From contig CAKUSI010000140.1 of the NCBI GenBank assembly GCA_934678955.1, positions 1 through 9,400 on the forward strand: a DNA stretch of 9,400 nucleotides. Reading direction: 5' to 3'. This DNA is from an uncultured Austwickia sp. GTDB lineage: Bacteria > Actinomycetota > Actinomycetes > Actinomycetales > Dermatophilaceae. Of the stretch, positions 1-6,090 are shown one piece after another. The notes under the pieces were generated by a model that was not told the origin of the DNA, made no database searches, and worked only from the letters and a program-made list of their open reading frames with translations. The stretch's first letter is position 1, and every line of letters starts with the position of its first letter. Position numbers and translations under genes: made by a program.

Positions 1-73
1 GCCCAAATGCGACTGACTAGCCGCGATACATGGCCGAAACCCCGAAATCCGCTGCAGAGGTCCAACTCAGGTC

Positions 74-394
74 GAAGCAGGCAATCTCCAACGGGTGGCC
101 CGTGCGGTCCACCAGGAGACCGACCACAATCTGTGGGTCGACCCGACGTTCCTTGCTGAACCCGACCTTGCGGAGGTCGTCTTCGGTGTCGGTCTCGAAG
201 TACAACGTCGTGACGTCGTATAACAGCAGGGACACATCACCGCCCTGTTCGGACCACACATGCTGGAAACACGCCTGCGCGATCTTGTCGCGATAGCCCT
301 TGTCAGCACAGCGTTTCAGGCAGCGTTTCACCGGGGCACTAATGCGAGGCTGGAGTTGGCCGCTGAACGCCATCAGAGCCGGGCAGATGGATGA
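74..394 (-). pseudogene. Truncated IS1634/IS4-type transposase remnant
   Basis: This is an internal piece of a DDE transposase of the IS1634 (IS4-like) group. The clear part of the frame reads KRCLKRC, then YRDKIAQACF, then YDVTTLYFETDTEDDLRKVG, then SKERRVDPQIVVGLLVDRTG and HPLEIACF. The Asp in YDVTTLYFE (codon 215-217) matches the first catalytic Asp of the family. Intact relatives continue after the Cys-Phe with EGNKAET and several hundred more residues carrying the second Asp and the Glu. Here the match stops near position 74 and the frame ends at a TAG at 17-19. The N-terminal region of the family is also missing: upstream of about 394 the frame becomes low-complexity Arg/Ser/Ala and no longer looks like transposase. 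The gene is therefore broken at both ends and cannot be active. The fragment shows a past insertion followed by deletion. The family call is confident; the exact junctions are approximate. Confidence 0.8.
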
Positions 395-433
395 CCGCTT
401 CGAAGCCGTGGCCCTCATCAACCTGAGCCGTGA

Positions 434-697
434 CGACCGTTCACGACGCCTTGGAGCGCCGGGTGTCGGCCACCACACGCTGCCAGCAGCCCCCAGGGCG
501 GACTCCAGAGACACGTTGAGACCCTGACGAGGGCCCTGCTGGAGTCGCACCTGGCAAGTTCCCGCCTCATAGGCCTCAACGACACCGAGGCCAACCTGCG
601 CATGAAGCCCGCTGACGTGGCCTGGCCCCTACGTGAGCGGAACTCGCTGGAGATATCGACCCGCGTGGAGGGCACTAAACATGTGCAAGTCGGGTGA
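434..697 (+). pseudogene. Unrecognised coding remnant
   Basis: An open frame runs from just after a TGA (431-433) to a TGA at 695-697. From about 506 it reads like real protein: RHVETLTRALLESHLASS, then RLIGLNDTEANLRMKPADVA, then WPLRERNSLEISTRVEG. The third codon positions are mostly G or C, as in the intact genes of the window. I do not recognise the family. There is no convincing start or ribosome binding site; the only in-frame ATG, at 602, would leave about 31 residues. The last codons and the stop fall inside the first copy of the 19-bp repeat at 673, so the original 3' end was probably replaced by foreign DNA. It is best read as an internal piece of a lost gene, cut by the insertion-sequence end on the right and by the transposase scar on the left. 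It could also be chance open frame in GC-rich DNA. Confidence 0.35.
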
Positions 698-754
698 CCC
701 CCGACGACGTAGCCCACATGCTCGACCGCGCAGGTCACTAAAAGTGTGCAAGTC
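673..754. repeat. Two tandem 19-bp repeats, possible IS end
   Basis: Two direct copies of CACTAAA-NN-TGTGCAAGTC lie at 673-691 and 736-754, 63 bp apart start to start. They differ only at the two middle bases (CA versus AG). Spaced short repeats like this are the usual organisation of the ends of IS21-family elements, where they bind the transposase. No istA or istB gene is present, so this would be a solo end left by deletion. The family assignment is inference; the repeat itself is read directly. Confidence 0.5.
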
Positions 755-803
755 AGGGCCGAGGCCAGCGCGGTCGACCGTGCTTGGTGTCGTCTCGGCG
801 ACG

Positions 804-989
804 TCAGAGCAGGGTGGCCACGAGAGCGCCCGTGATGAGCCAGGGCCCGTAGGCAAGATTCTCTCGCCGACGAGTGACGATCACCCAGGCGGCGGCGCTC
901 CCGGCTGCGATGGCCAGCGACCACCGCAGAGTGGCCAGCCCCATGGCGGTCGTGCCGATGCTCAGATGATCGAGACCGACGGTGACGAC
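804..989 (-). pseudogene. Possible prepilin peptidase C-terminal remnant
   Basis: The frame is open from 989 (after an in-frame TGA at 990-992) to a TGA at 804-806, about 61 residues. It contains a hydrophobic stretch, WSLAIAAGSAAAWVIV, then a basic turn TRRRENL, then AYGPWLITGALVATLL and the stop. A basic turn followed by [FY]GP, a short hydrophobic helix and the C-terminus is how A24-family (type 4) prepilin peptidases end. The catalytic Asp motifs, including the GD of the second site, lie upstream in that family and are absent here. If the call is right, only the last transmembrane helices survive. An ATG at 942-944 could start a 46-residue two-helix membrane peptide, but no ribosome binding site precedes it. 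The resemblance covers few residues, so an unrelated small membrane protein is possible. Confidence 0.4.
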
Positions 990-1318
990 TCAGTCTGCAA
1001 CTTCGTCGAGTGGGCCCGTGGCTTCCTCTCGGCCACCGACCCTCGCGCACGGTTCACCCAGACGGCGCCGTCAGAATGGTCGCACGAGCAGCGAGTCGCT
1101 GCAGGTCGACTCCAACCGCAACCGCAGTTCACGTGGTCCACCACCCTGTGATCGCCTCGCAGCCTTGTCCCGGGCCAAGGGCCTATCTTCGCTGGTCGAC
1201 TGGTCGGAGCGCGCATGGCCCCCTTGCAGCCCGGCGATGACGAGCCTTGCGGCCGGGGTCCTCGCCACTGGGTGAGTGACTCCGTGCTGCCCGCAACCGG
1301 ATTGGCCAGTTCGTCCCG
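990..1318. other. Gene-poor stretch downstream of the integrase
   Basis: I see no convincing gene, RNA or terminator here. One plus-strand frame, from ATG 966 to TGA 1149-1151, has a plausible composition (for example NFVEWARGFL and SEWSHEQRV) but no ribosome binding site and no family I recognise. No T-rich hairpin follows the integrase stop at 1319. Confidence 0.4.
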
Positions 1319-2593
1319 CTACTCGACCCCAGGAGGGGCCCCGGGGCCGCCGTCAGTCGCAGGTCTCGCCAGTGCGGTCATTCGTCGGGCGAGCTCCTTC
1401 TGTCGGTCGTGGACGGCTTCCTGGTAGCGCATGGCGACGTGGATGTCACTGTGGCCGGCGAACTGCATGAGTTCCTTGGTGGTGGCGCCGCTGATGGCGG
1501 CCATGGTGGCGGCGAAGTGGCGTAGGTCGTGGAAGCGGAAGTCGGGACGTCCGATCTCGGCGCGGGCGCGGTAGAAGCCTGTGCCCGCGTGGGGCTTGTT
1601 CTTGCCGCGCTTTCGGGGCGCGTGTCCGTAGACCTGGCCGAGGGAGAGGGGCCGGTCGTTGGCGCCCGGGAACACGAGGGCGTCCGCTCGGGGGGCGGTG
1701 TACATGGCGAGGTGGGTCTTGATGTCGGGGAGCAGGTGCGGGGGCACATAGACGGTGCGGCGTCCGGCGGTGGACTTGGGCGTGGTGACGATGCGTTCGC
1801 CGCCGACGGTGACGGCGGCGCGTTCGACGCGGACTGTGCCTTCGTCGAGATCGAAGTCCTGGCGCTGTAGCGCGGTGAGCTCGCCGAAGCGGAGGCCGCA
1901 CCAGGCGGCGAGCAGCACGACGAGTCGGTGGCGTGCGGGCATGGCGTCGGCGAGTTGCTCGACTTGGGCGACGGTGAGCAGGTTGATGTCCTTGGGGGTG
2001 GTTCGCGATGCGGCTCCCTCGAGGTTGACCGGCGATTCCTTGATGAGCTTGCGTAGCACCGCGGTCCTGAAGATGGACTTCAGCAGGGCGTAGGAGTGCG
2101 CTCGCATGGTCGGGGCGTCGGGGAGCTGCTGGTACCAGCGTTCGACGTGCCGATCGGTGATGTGGTCGAGGGGGAGGTCGTGGAGGGGAGCGAACCAGCG
2201 GTCGTGGATGTCGAGGTAGTGCTGGCGGGTGGTGGCCTTGATGGGGCGACCGCGCACGAGCCGAGTCTCGATCCAGTCGCGCGCGAACTCGTCGAAGGTG
2301 ATCTGGCGAGCCTCCGCGAGGCGGCGGCGTTGGGCCGGAGGGGTCCATTCGCCTCTCTCGATGAGGCCCAGCTCGTTGGCGAGCCACCCTTGGGCGCGGA
2401 CCTGGCTCGAGATGGTCATGCCGGCGGTGTGATACTTGCGGTCAGGCCCGGTGTAGCGGGCGGCGAAGCGGTTGCCGGTCTTCTGCACGGTGCCGAAGGA
2501 TCGGTAGCGGGTGCCTTTCTCCGGCCCGCGGCGGGCACGCGGGGAGGTGTTGGCCGATTCCACGCCAGCGGAGTTGTGTATCTTCGACGCCAC
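1319..2593 (-). CDS. Tyrosine recombinase / phage-type integrase
   Basis: This 424-residue site-specific recombinase is of the size and layout of integrases from actinobacterial phages and integrative elements. Residues about 28-85 form an N-terminal arm-binding-like region (RYRSFGTVQKTGNRFAARY). Residues about 97-190 are the core-binding SAM-like domain (TFDEFARDWIETR...). Residues about 205-405 are the catalytic domain. All expected active-site residues are visible: Arg235 in GLRFGEL, Lys273 in TPKS, His355 and Arg358 in FHDLRH, His381 in AGHS, and the nucleophile Tyr390 in AMRY. The start is a GTG at 2593 with no clear Shine-Dalgarno; a GTG ten codons inside (V11) is an alternative. No excisionase, replication or transfer gene accompanies it, so it may be a solo remnant of a larger element that extends past the left edge or has decayed. 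Its 5' end faces the ureD junction, where an attachment site would be expected. The family call is secure; the element type is unknown. Confidence 0.93.
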   Translation of the reverse strand: MASKIHNSAGVESANTSPRARRGPEKGTRYRSFGTVQKTGNRFAARYTGPDRKYHTAGMTISSQVRAQGWLANELGLIERGEWTPPAQRRRLAEARQITFDEFARDWIETRLVRGRPIKATTRQHYLDIHDRWFAPLHDLPLDHITDRHVERWYQQLPDAPTMRAHSYALLKSIFRTAVLRKLIKESPVNLEGAASRTTPKDINLLTVAQVEQLADAMPARHRLVVLLAAWCGLRFGELTALQRQDFDLDEGTVRVERAAVTVGGERIVTTPKSTAGRRTVYVPPHLLPDIKTHLAMYTAPRADALVFPGANDRPLSLGQVYGHAPRKRGKNKPHAGTGFYRARAEIGRPDFRFHDLRHFAATMAAISGATTKELMQFAGHSDIHVAMRYQEAVHDRQKELARRMTALARPATDGGPGAPPGVE

Positions 2594-2656
2594 TTGGGTC
2601 GGTGGCCGCTCGTTGTGTCACGGCGCGGAGAATACCACGATTGGGCTGTAAAACAC

Positions 2657-2674
2657 CTAGTCAATGACGACTAG
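2657..2674. repeat. Inverted repeat upstream of the integrase
   Basis: Six-base arms CTAGTC (2657-2662) and GACTAG (2669-2674) are perfectly complementary around a six-base spacer. A smaller palindrome, GTCA-A-TGAC (2660-2668), overlaps the left arm and spacer. The repeat lies about 65 bp upstream of the integrase start and 85 bp before ureD, in the only clearly less GC-rich part of this junction. On the minus strand it contains TTGACT, which resembles a -35 box. It could be a recombinase core or arm site, or an operator/promoter element for the integrase. No second att copy can be seen in the window. Confidence 0.35.
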
Positions 2675-2758
2675 CACGGTCCAGGAGTGACTGGTGGTGC
2701 CCGGAGCTCAGAGCCCGAAAACCTGATTCAACCACGCGGTGCTGATGAACGACCTGGC

Positions 2759-3634
2759 ATGAATTCGTCGCTGGGGTTCCGCGCGTACGCGTCCGGGCCG
2801 GACGCGTACGCGGGGACGATGAACCTGTCCGTGGGGCGGTCCGGCGACCGTTCCCGGCCTGTGCGGACCGAGAGCGCCGGCGTCCTGCGGTTGATGAAGC
2901 CGCTCCACCTGGACGACTCGGGGCAGGTCGCCTACTTCGTCGTGAACCCGGGCGGTGCCTACTTCAGCGAGGCCTGCCGGATGGACGTCGAGGTGTTGCC
3001 CGGCGCCAGCCTGCTGCTGTCCTCGCAGGGCGCCACCCGCATCTACCGGACGCCCCGCGGCCCGGCCGTGCAGGAAGCCGCCTTCACGGTGGGGGAGGGC
3101 GCACGGCTGGAGTACGTCCCCGACCAGCTCATCGCCTACCGGGACGCCGACTACCGCCAGGTGACCACGATCACGATGGCGGCCGACGCGCAGGTGTTCG
3201 TGGAGGAGATCGTCACCCCCGGCTGGGACCCCGACGGGACCCCCTTCACCTACACCGGCATGCTGTTGCGCCTGGAGGTCCGCCATGCCGACGGCGGCCT
3301 CGTGTGCGCCGACAACGTGCGGATCGTGCCCGGCGACATCGGGGCGGCCATCGACGGCATCGGCTACCTGGAGGGCTCCTCCCACATGGGCAACGTGCTG
3401 ATCCTCGGCCAGCACGTCGACGAGGCCTACGTGGATGGCGTGCGGGAGCTGGTGGACGCGTCCGGCTTGGCGCGGGCGGGGGTGACGTCCGGTGCGCGCC
3501 ACGGGATCCCGTGGGTCATGGTGCGTGCGTTGGCGTCCTCGACCGACGTCCTCAGCGCCCTGGTGCTGTCCGTCAACGAGCACGACCGGTCGGTCACGAC
3601 CGGGCAGCGCCGCCTGAACCTGCGTCGGTACTGA
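2759..3634 (+). CDS. ureD: Urease accessory protein UreD
   Basis: UreD (UreH) is the scaffold that binds apo-urease and, with UreF and UreG, guides nickel into the active site. The 291-residue product matches the family throughout. It has YAGTMNLSVGRSGDRSR at the start, VNPGGAYF at about 62-69, SSQGATRIYRTPRGP at 88-102, LEYVPDQLIAYRDADYRQ at 117-134, and TPGWDPDGTPFTY at 153-165. The length is normal. The usual glycine/Asp segment after NPGG is replaced by YFSEAC, a small deviation. ATG 2759 is preferred because it begins where the family homology begins and because it overlaps the stop of an upstream frame as ATGA. An upstream GTG at 2687 adds 24 residues that do not look like UreD. Actinobacterial ureD usually closes a ureABCEFGD operon, but here only the integrase junction lies upstream, so the gene may be orphaned. 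It converges on the nickel importer genes with a 6-bp gap. Confidence 0.9.
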   Translation: MNSSLGFRAYASGPDAYAGTMNLSVGRSGDRSRPVRTESAGVLRLMKPLHLDDSGQVAYFVVNPGGAYFSEACRMDVEVLPGASLLLSSQGATRIYRTPRGPAVQEAAFTVGEGARLEYVPDQLIAYRDADYRQVTTITMAADAQVFVEEIVTPGWDPDGTPFTYTGMLLRLEVRHADGGLVCADNVRIVPGDIGAAIDGIGYLEGSSHMGNVLILGQHVDEAYVDGVRELVDASGLARAGVTSGARHGIPWVMVRALASSTDVLSALVLSVNEHDRSVTTGQRRLNLRRY

Positions 3635-3640
3635 CCCAGC

Positions 3641-4258
3641 TCACCGGGTGCCGCGCACAGCGTCGGTCAAGTCCAGCGAGCGGGTGGCCAACCTCCGGGT
3701 CAGCGCTGGTGAGTGCGAGACGAACACCAGCCCCAGGCCGCGGCGCTCGGCTTCCGCCAGCAGGAACCCCCAGATGTGCGCCTGGGTGACCGCGTCCAGC
3801 ATCGTGGTGATCTCGTCGGCGATCAGGTAGGCCGGGTTGGCGGTCAACGCCCGGGCGATGGAGAAGCGCTGCAGCTCGCCGCCTGACAACTCGTGTGGAT
3901 GCCGGGTCAGCCACTTCTTCTGGATCCCCAACGCGTCGAGCACCCGCCCCTCAGGCTCGCCGGCCTCGGCGAGGCTGCTCGCCATCCGCAACCGCGGGTC
4001 GAGCACACGCTCGGGATGCTGGTTGATCAACTGCACCGGGCAGACACCCCGCTCGGGCAGCGGCACCCTGTCGATCAGCACCTGCCCGGCCTGGGGCCTC
4101 TCATAGCCCGCCAGCAGCCGGCACAGGGTGGTCTTCCCGAACCCGGACGGCGCGTGCAGCGCCAGCCGCTCACCCGGCGACACGCTCATGCTGAGCCCTT
4201 CGAACAACGGCCGGCGCGCTCCCGCGTGCCTGAACCCGAGATCACGCCCCTCAAGCAT
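3641..4258 (-). CDS. nikE: Nickel ABC importer ATPase, NikE-like
   Basis: This is the second ATPase of the importer, 205 residues, forming a heterodimer with the NikD-like protein on the cytoplasmic face. Its motifs are a Walker A APSGFGKT at 36-43 (Lys42), the Q-loop Gln80 in QLINQHPE, the signature LSGGE at 124-128, a Walker B LIADE at 145-149 with catalytic Glu149, a D-loop-like MLD at 153-155, and the switch His182 in VSHS. The segment CPVQLINQHPERVLDPRLRM resembles that of NikE-type proteins. Two things are odd: the first Gly of Walker A is Ala36, and the protein lacks the C-terminal oligopeptide/dipeptide extension, so it is shorter than E. coli NikE. The start ATG (4258) overlaps the end of nikD by 8 bases (ATGCTTGA), which suggests translational coupling. 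An upstream in-frame start at 4324 would add 22 residues without homology and is rejected. Confidence 0.85.
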   Translation of the reverse strand: MLEGRDLGFRHAGARRPLFEGLSMSVSPGERLALHAPSGFGKTTLCRLLAGYERPQAGQVLIDRVPLPERGVCPVQLINQHPERVLDPRLRMASSLAEAGEPEGRVLDALGIQKKWLTRHPHELSGGELQRFSIARALTANPAYLIADEITTMLDAVTQAHIWGFLLAEAERRGLGLVFVSHSPALTRRLATRSLDLTDAVRGTR

Positions 4259-5186
4259 CGCGGCCCTCCTCGTCCGAGGCCCCGGACTCCTCGACCACCG
4301 CGAAGTCGTGCTCGGGCAGCGCATGCCACAGCGCCCGCGAGAACGGATGCCGCAGCAGTTCGGGGGACGCGAAGCGCTCCACCGGCACCTCCTCGACGAC
4401 CGTGCCGTCCTGGAAGACCGCCACCCGGTCGGCCACCTGCAGGGCCAACTCGATGTCGTGGGTGATCAGCAGGACCCCGCCCCCCGCGTCGGCGAAGTCG
4501 CGGAAGTCGCCGAGCGCGCGCGCCGCCAGCTCGAGGTCGAGACCGGGCGTGGGCTCGTCGGCGATGATGACCCGCGGGTCGTCCATGAGCGCACAACACA
4601 GCAGGACGCGTCGCGCCATCCCGCCCGACAACTGGTGCGGGTACATCCGCGCGACGTCCGCGTCCAGGCCGTAGCGGGCGAACAACTCCCGTTGCCGGAG
4701 CAGCCGGCGGTGGGCGTCCGCGCGGTCGGTGGCCGGGCCCTGCACCTGTCGCCCGACCTGCATGGTGGGGTCCAGGTATTCGACGCTCTGGGGCACCAGC
4801 GACAGCCCCTTGCCCCGCAGGCGGCGCAGGCCAGCGGCGTCCTGCAGTTCGCCGTCGACCCAGATCCGGCCCCGCACGACGGCGTTCGGCTCGTAGAAAC
4901 CCATGATCGCGTCCGCCAGCAGCGTCTTCCCCGCACCGGACGCCCCCACCACCGCCACCACCTCGGCCGCGTGCACCGAGATGTTCAGCCGCTTGATGGT
5001 GGGAAACACTCGCTGGCGCGCCGCGAGGAACGACGCCCCGGGCTCGTACATGCGGAACCCGACCGACAGGTCCTCGACTTGCAGCAGGTGGTGCCCGGCG
5101 TCGTGGCGGCTGGCCGGCGTGTGCGCGTGACCGTGGTGATCCTGGGCCGCGTCGTGGGCGTCCCATGCGTGGCGGGTGGAGTCCAT
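4251..5186 (-). CDS. nikD: Nickel ABC importer ATPase with His-rich N-terminus, NikD-like
   Basis: This is the first ATPase of the importer, 311 residues, in the DppD/OppD/NikD family. Motifs are Walker A GASGAGKT at 81-88, Q-loop Gln133 in VPQSVEYLDP, signature LSGGM at 186-190, Walker B VIIADEP at 206-212 with Glu211, and switch His243 in ITHD. RHPFSRALWHALPE at 279-292 matches the HPYT-type C-terminal motif of peptide/nickel ATPases. Residues 1-33, before the ABC domain begins at LLQVEDLSVGF, form an extra segment with nine histidines (6, 11, 17, 18, 20, 22, 28, 32, 33) and several Asp. Such a segment could bind nickel or another transition metal. ATG 5186 was chosen because AGGA lies 8 bases upstream; a GTG at 5204 is in frame but lacks a ribosome binding site. 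It begins 4 bases after the nikC stop. Confidence 0.87.
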   Translation of the reverse strand: MDSTRHAWDAHDAAQDHHGHAHTPASRHDAGHHLLQVEDLSVGFRMYEPGASFLAARQRVFPTIKRLNISVHAAEVVAVVGASGAGKTLLADAIMGFYEPNAVVRGRIWVDGELQDAAGLRRLRGKGLSLVPQSVEYLDPTMQVGRQVQGPATDRADAHRRLLRQRELFARYGLDADVARMYPHQLSGGMARRVLLCCALMDDPRVIIADEPTPGLDLELAARALGDFRDFADAGGGVLLITHDIELALQVADRVAVFQDGTVVEEVPVERFASPELLRHPFSRALWHALPEHDFAVVEESGASDEEGRDA

Positions 5187-5190
5187 GGCG

Positions 5191-6090
5191 TCAGTCCTGC
5201 GCACTGGAGGGGTCGACGATGCGGCGCAGGCGGGTGCCCACCAGGTCGAACGACAGCACCACCAGCACCAGTGCCAGACCCGGGAAGATCGCCAGCCACC
5301 ACAGGCCGGCCGACAGGTACTTCATCGCCTCCGACAGGATGATGCCGATCGCCGGCTGCTCAGGCGGCAGCCCGAACCCCAGGAAGGTGACGGCCGCCTC
5401 GTGCAGGATCGCGTGCGGGAAGAGCAGTACCAGCCCGACCAGGAACTGCGGCAGCACAGAGGGGAGCACGTGCTGCACCGCGATCTGCGCCCGGCTGCGA
5501 CCCAGTTTCTGCGCGACCTCGACGAACCCTGCCGCCCGGCACTGCAGCACCTCGGCGCGCACCACGCGGGCCAGGCTCGGCCAGTGGGTCACGGCGATGC
5601 CGACGGTCACCCCCCAATATCCCTTGCCCAGCGCGAACGAGATCAAGATGAGCAGCACGATGTGCGGCACCCCCAGCACCAGGTCGATCAGCCACGTGAT
5701 GGCGGCGTCCACACGCCGCCCGCCCAAGGCGGCCGCTGTGCCGAGCAGGAGCGCGATCAGCGCCGACACGGTGGCCGCCAGGAGCCCGACCCGGATGCTG
5801 GTGGCCAGGCCGGCGAGGGTGCGCCAGAACATGTCCCGGCCCATCCAGTCGGTGCCGAACAGGTGGCCCGGCCCGGGGCGAAGATTCCTGGCCGGGAAGT
5901 CGGTCTGGGTGGCCACGTGCTCAAACGCGCTGCCCGCCAGAACCACCGCGATGAGGAGGGCGGCGGCGACCACCAACGTCACAGCCGTCGCGCGGCGGTT
6001 GGCGAAGCGGGGAGGTCCCAGCCCGTGCAGCAACGGGGGCAGATCGTCGGGCGCGAGGGGTCCGTCGCGCAGCGCCCCGGCCGCGCTCAT
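5191..6090 (-). CDS. nikC: Nickel ABC importer permease, NikC-like
   Basis: This inner-membrane permease of 299 residues belongs to the DppC/OppC/NikC family. The N-terminal 30 residues are cytoplasmic and Pro-rich. The first membrane helix is at about 35-53 (AVTLVVAAALLIAVVLAG). The family-typical HLFGTDWMGRDMFWRTLAGLATS follows, with further helices at about 101-123, 132-155, 158-172, 214-236 and 262-285. The EAA coupling loop, which docks the ATPases, is at about 189-212 (VEVAQKLGRSRAQIAVQHVL). The ATG overlaps the nikB stop as ATGA, so the two permeases are probably translated in a coupled way and made in equal amounts. Substrate cannot be read from the permease alone; nickel is inferred from the operon. 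A di- or oligopeptide transporter is the alternative. Confidence 0.87.
   Translation of the reverse strand: MSAAGALRDGPLAPDDLPPLLHGLGPPRFANRRATAVTLVVAAALLIAVVLAGSAFEHVATQTDFPARNLRPGPGHLFGTDWMGRDMFWRTLAGLATSIRVGLLAATVSALIALLLGTAAALGGRRVDAAITWLIDLVLGVPHIVLLILISFALGKGYWGVTVGIAVTHWPSLARVVRAEVLQCRAAGFVEVAQKLGRSRAQIAVQHVLPSVLPQFLVGLVLLFPHAILHEAAVTFLGFGLPPEQPAIGIILSEAMKYLSAGLWWLAIFPGLALVLVVLSFDLVGTRLRRIVDPSSAQD

Noticed and set aside
1446..2387. Minus-strand frame of 313 codons overlapping the integrase
   Set aside because: The product is an Arg/Pro/His-rich out-of-frame reading of the integrase gene.
1274..2703. GAGTGACT at 1274-1281 and 2685-2692, each followed 5-6 bases later by TGCCCG, as att sites around the integrase
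   Set aside because: The shared blocks are 8 and 6 bases with an indel between them, easily due to chance, and they would enclose only the integrase.
2600..2760. tRNA gene as integration target next to the integrase
   Set aside because: A GATTCAACC string resembles a T-loop, but no T-stem, anticodon arm or acceptor pairing could be built around it.
3634..3649. ACCC/GGGT hairpin as terminator between ureD and nikE
   Set aside because: Only four base pairs and no T-tract on either strand.
4128..5342. Long plus-strand open frame of about 404 codons opposite nikD and nikE
   Set aside because: It is antisense to genes with complete ABC motifs; its product is rich in Arg, His and Pro with no domain, as expected from GC-rich shadow frames.
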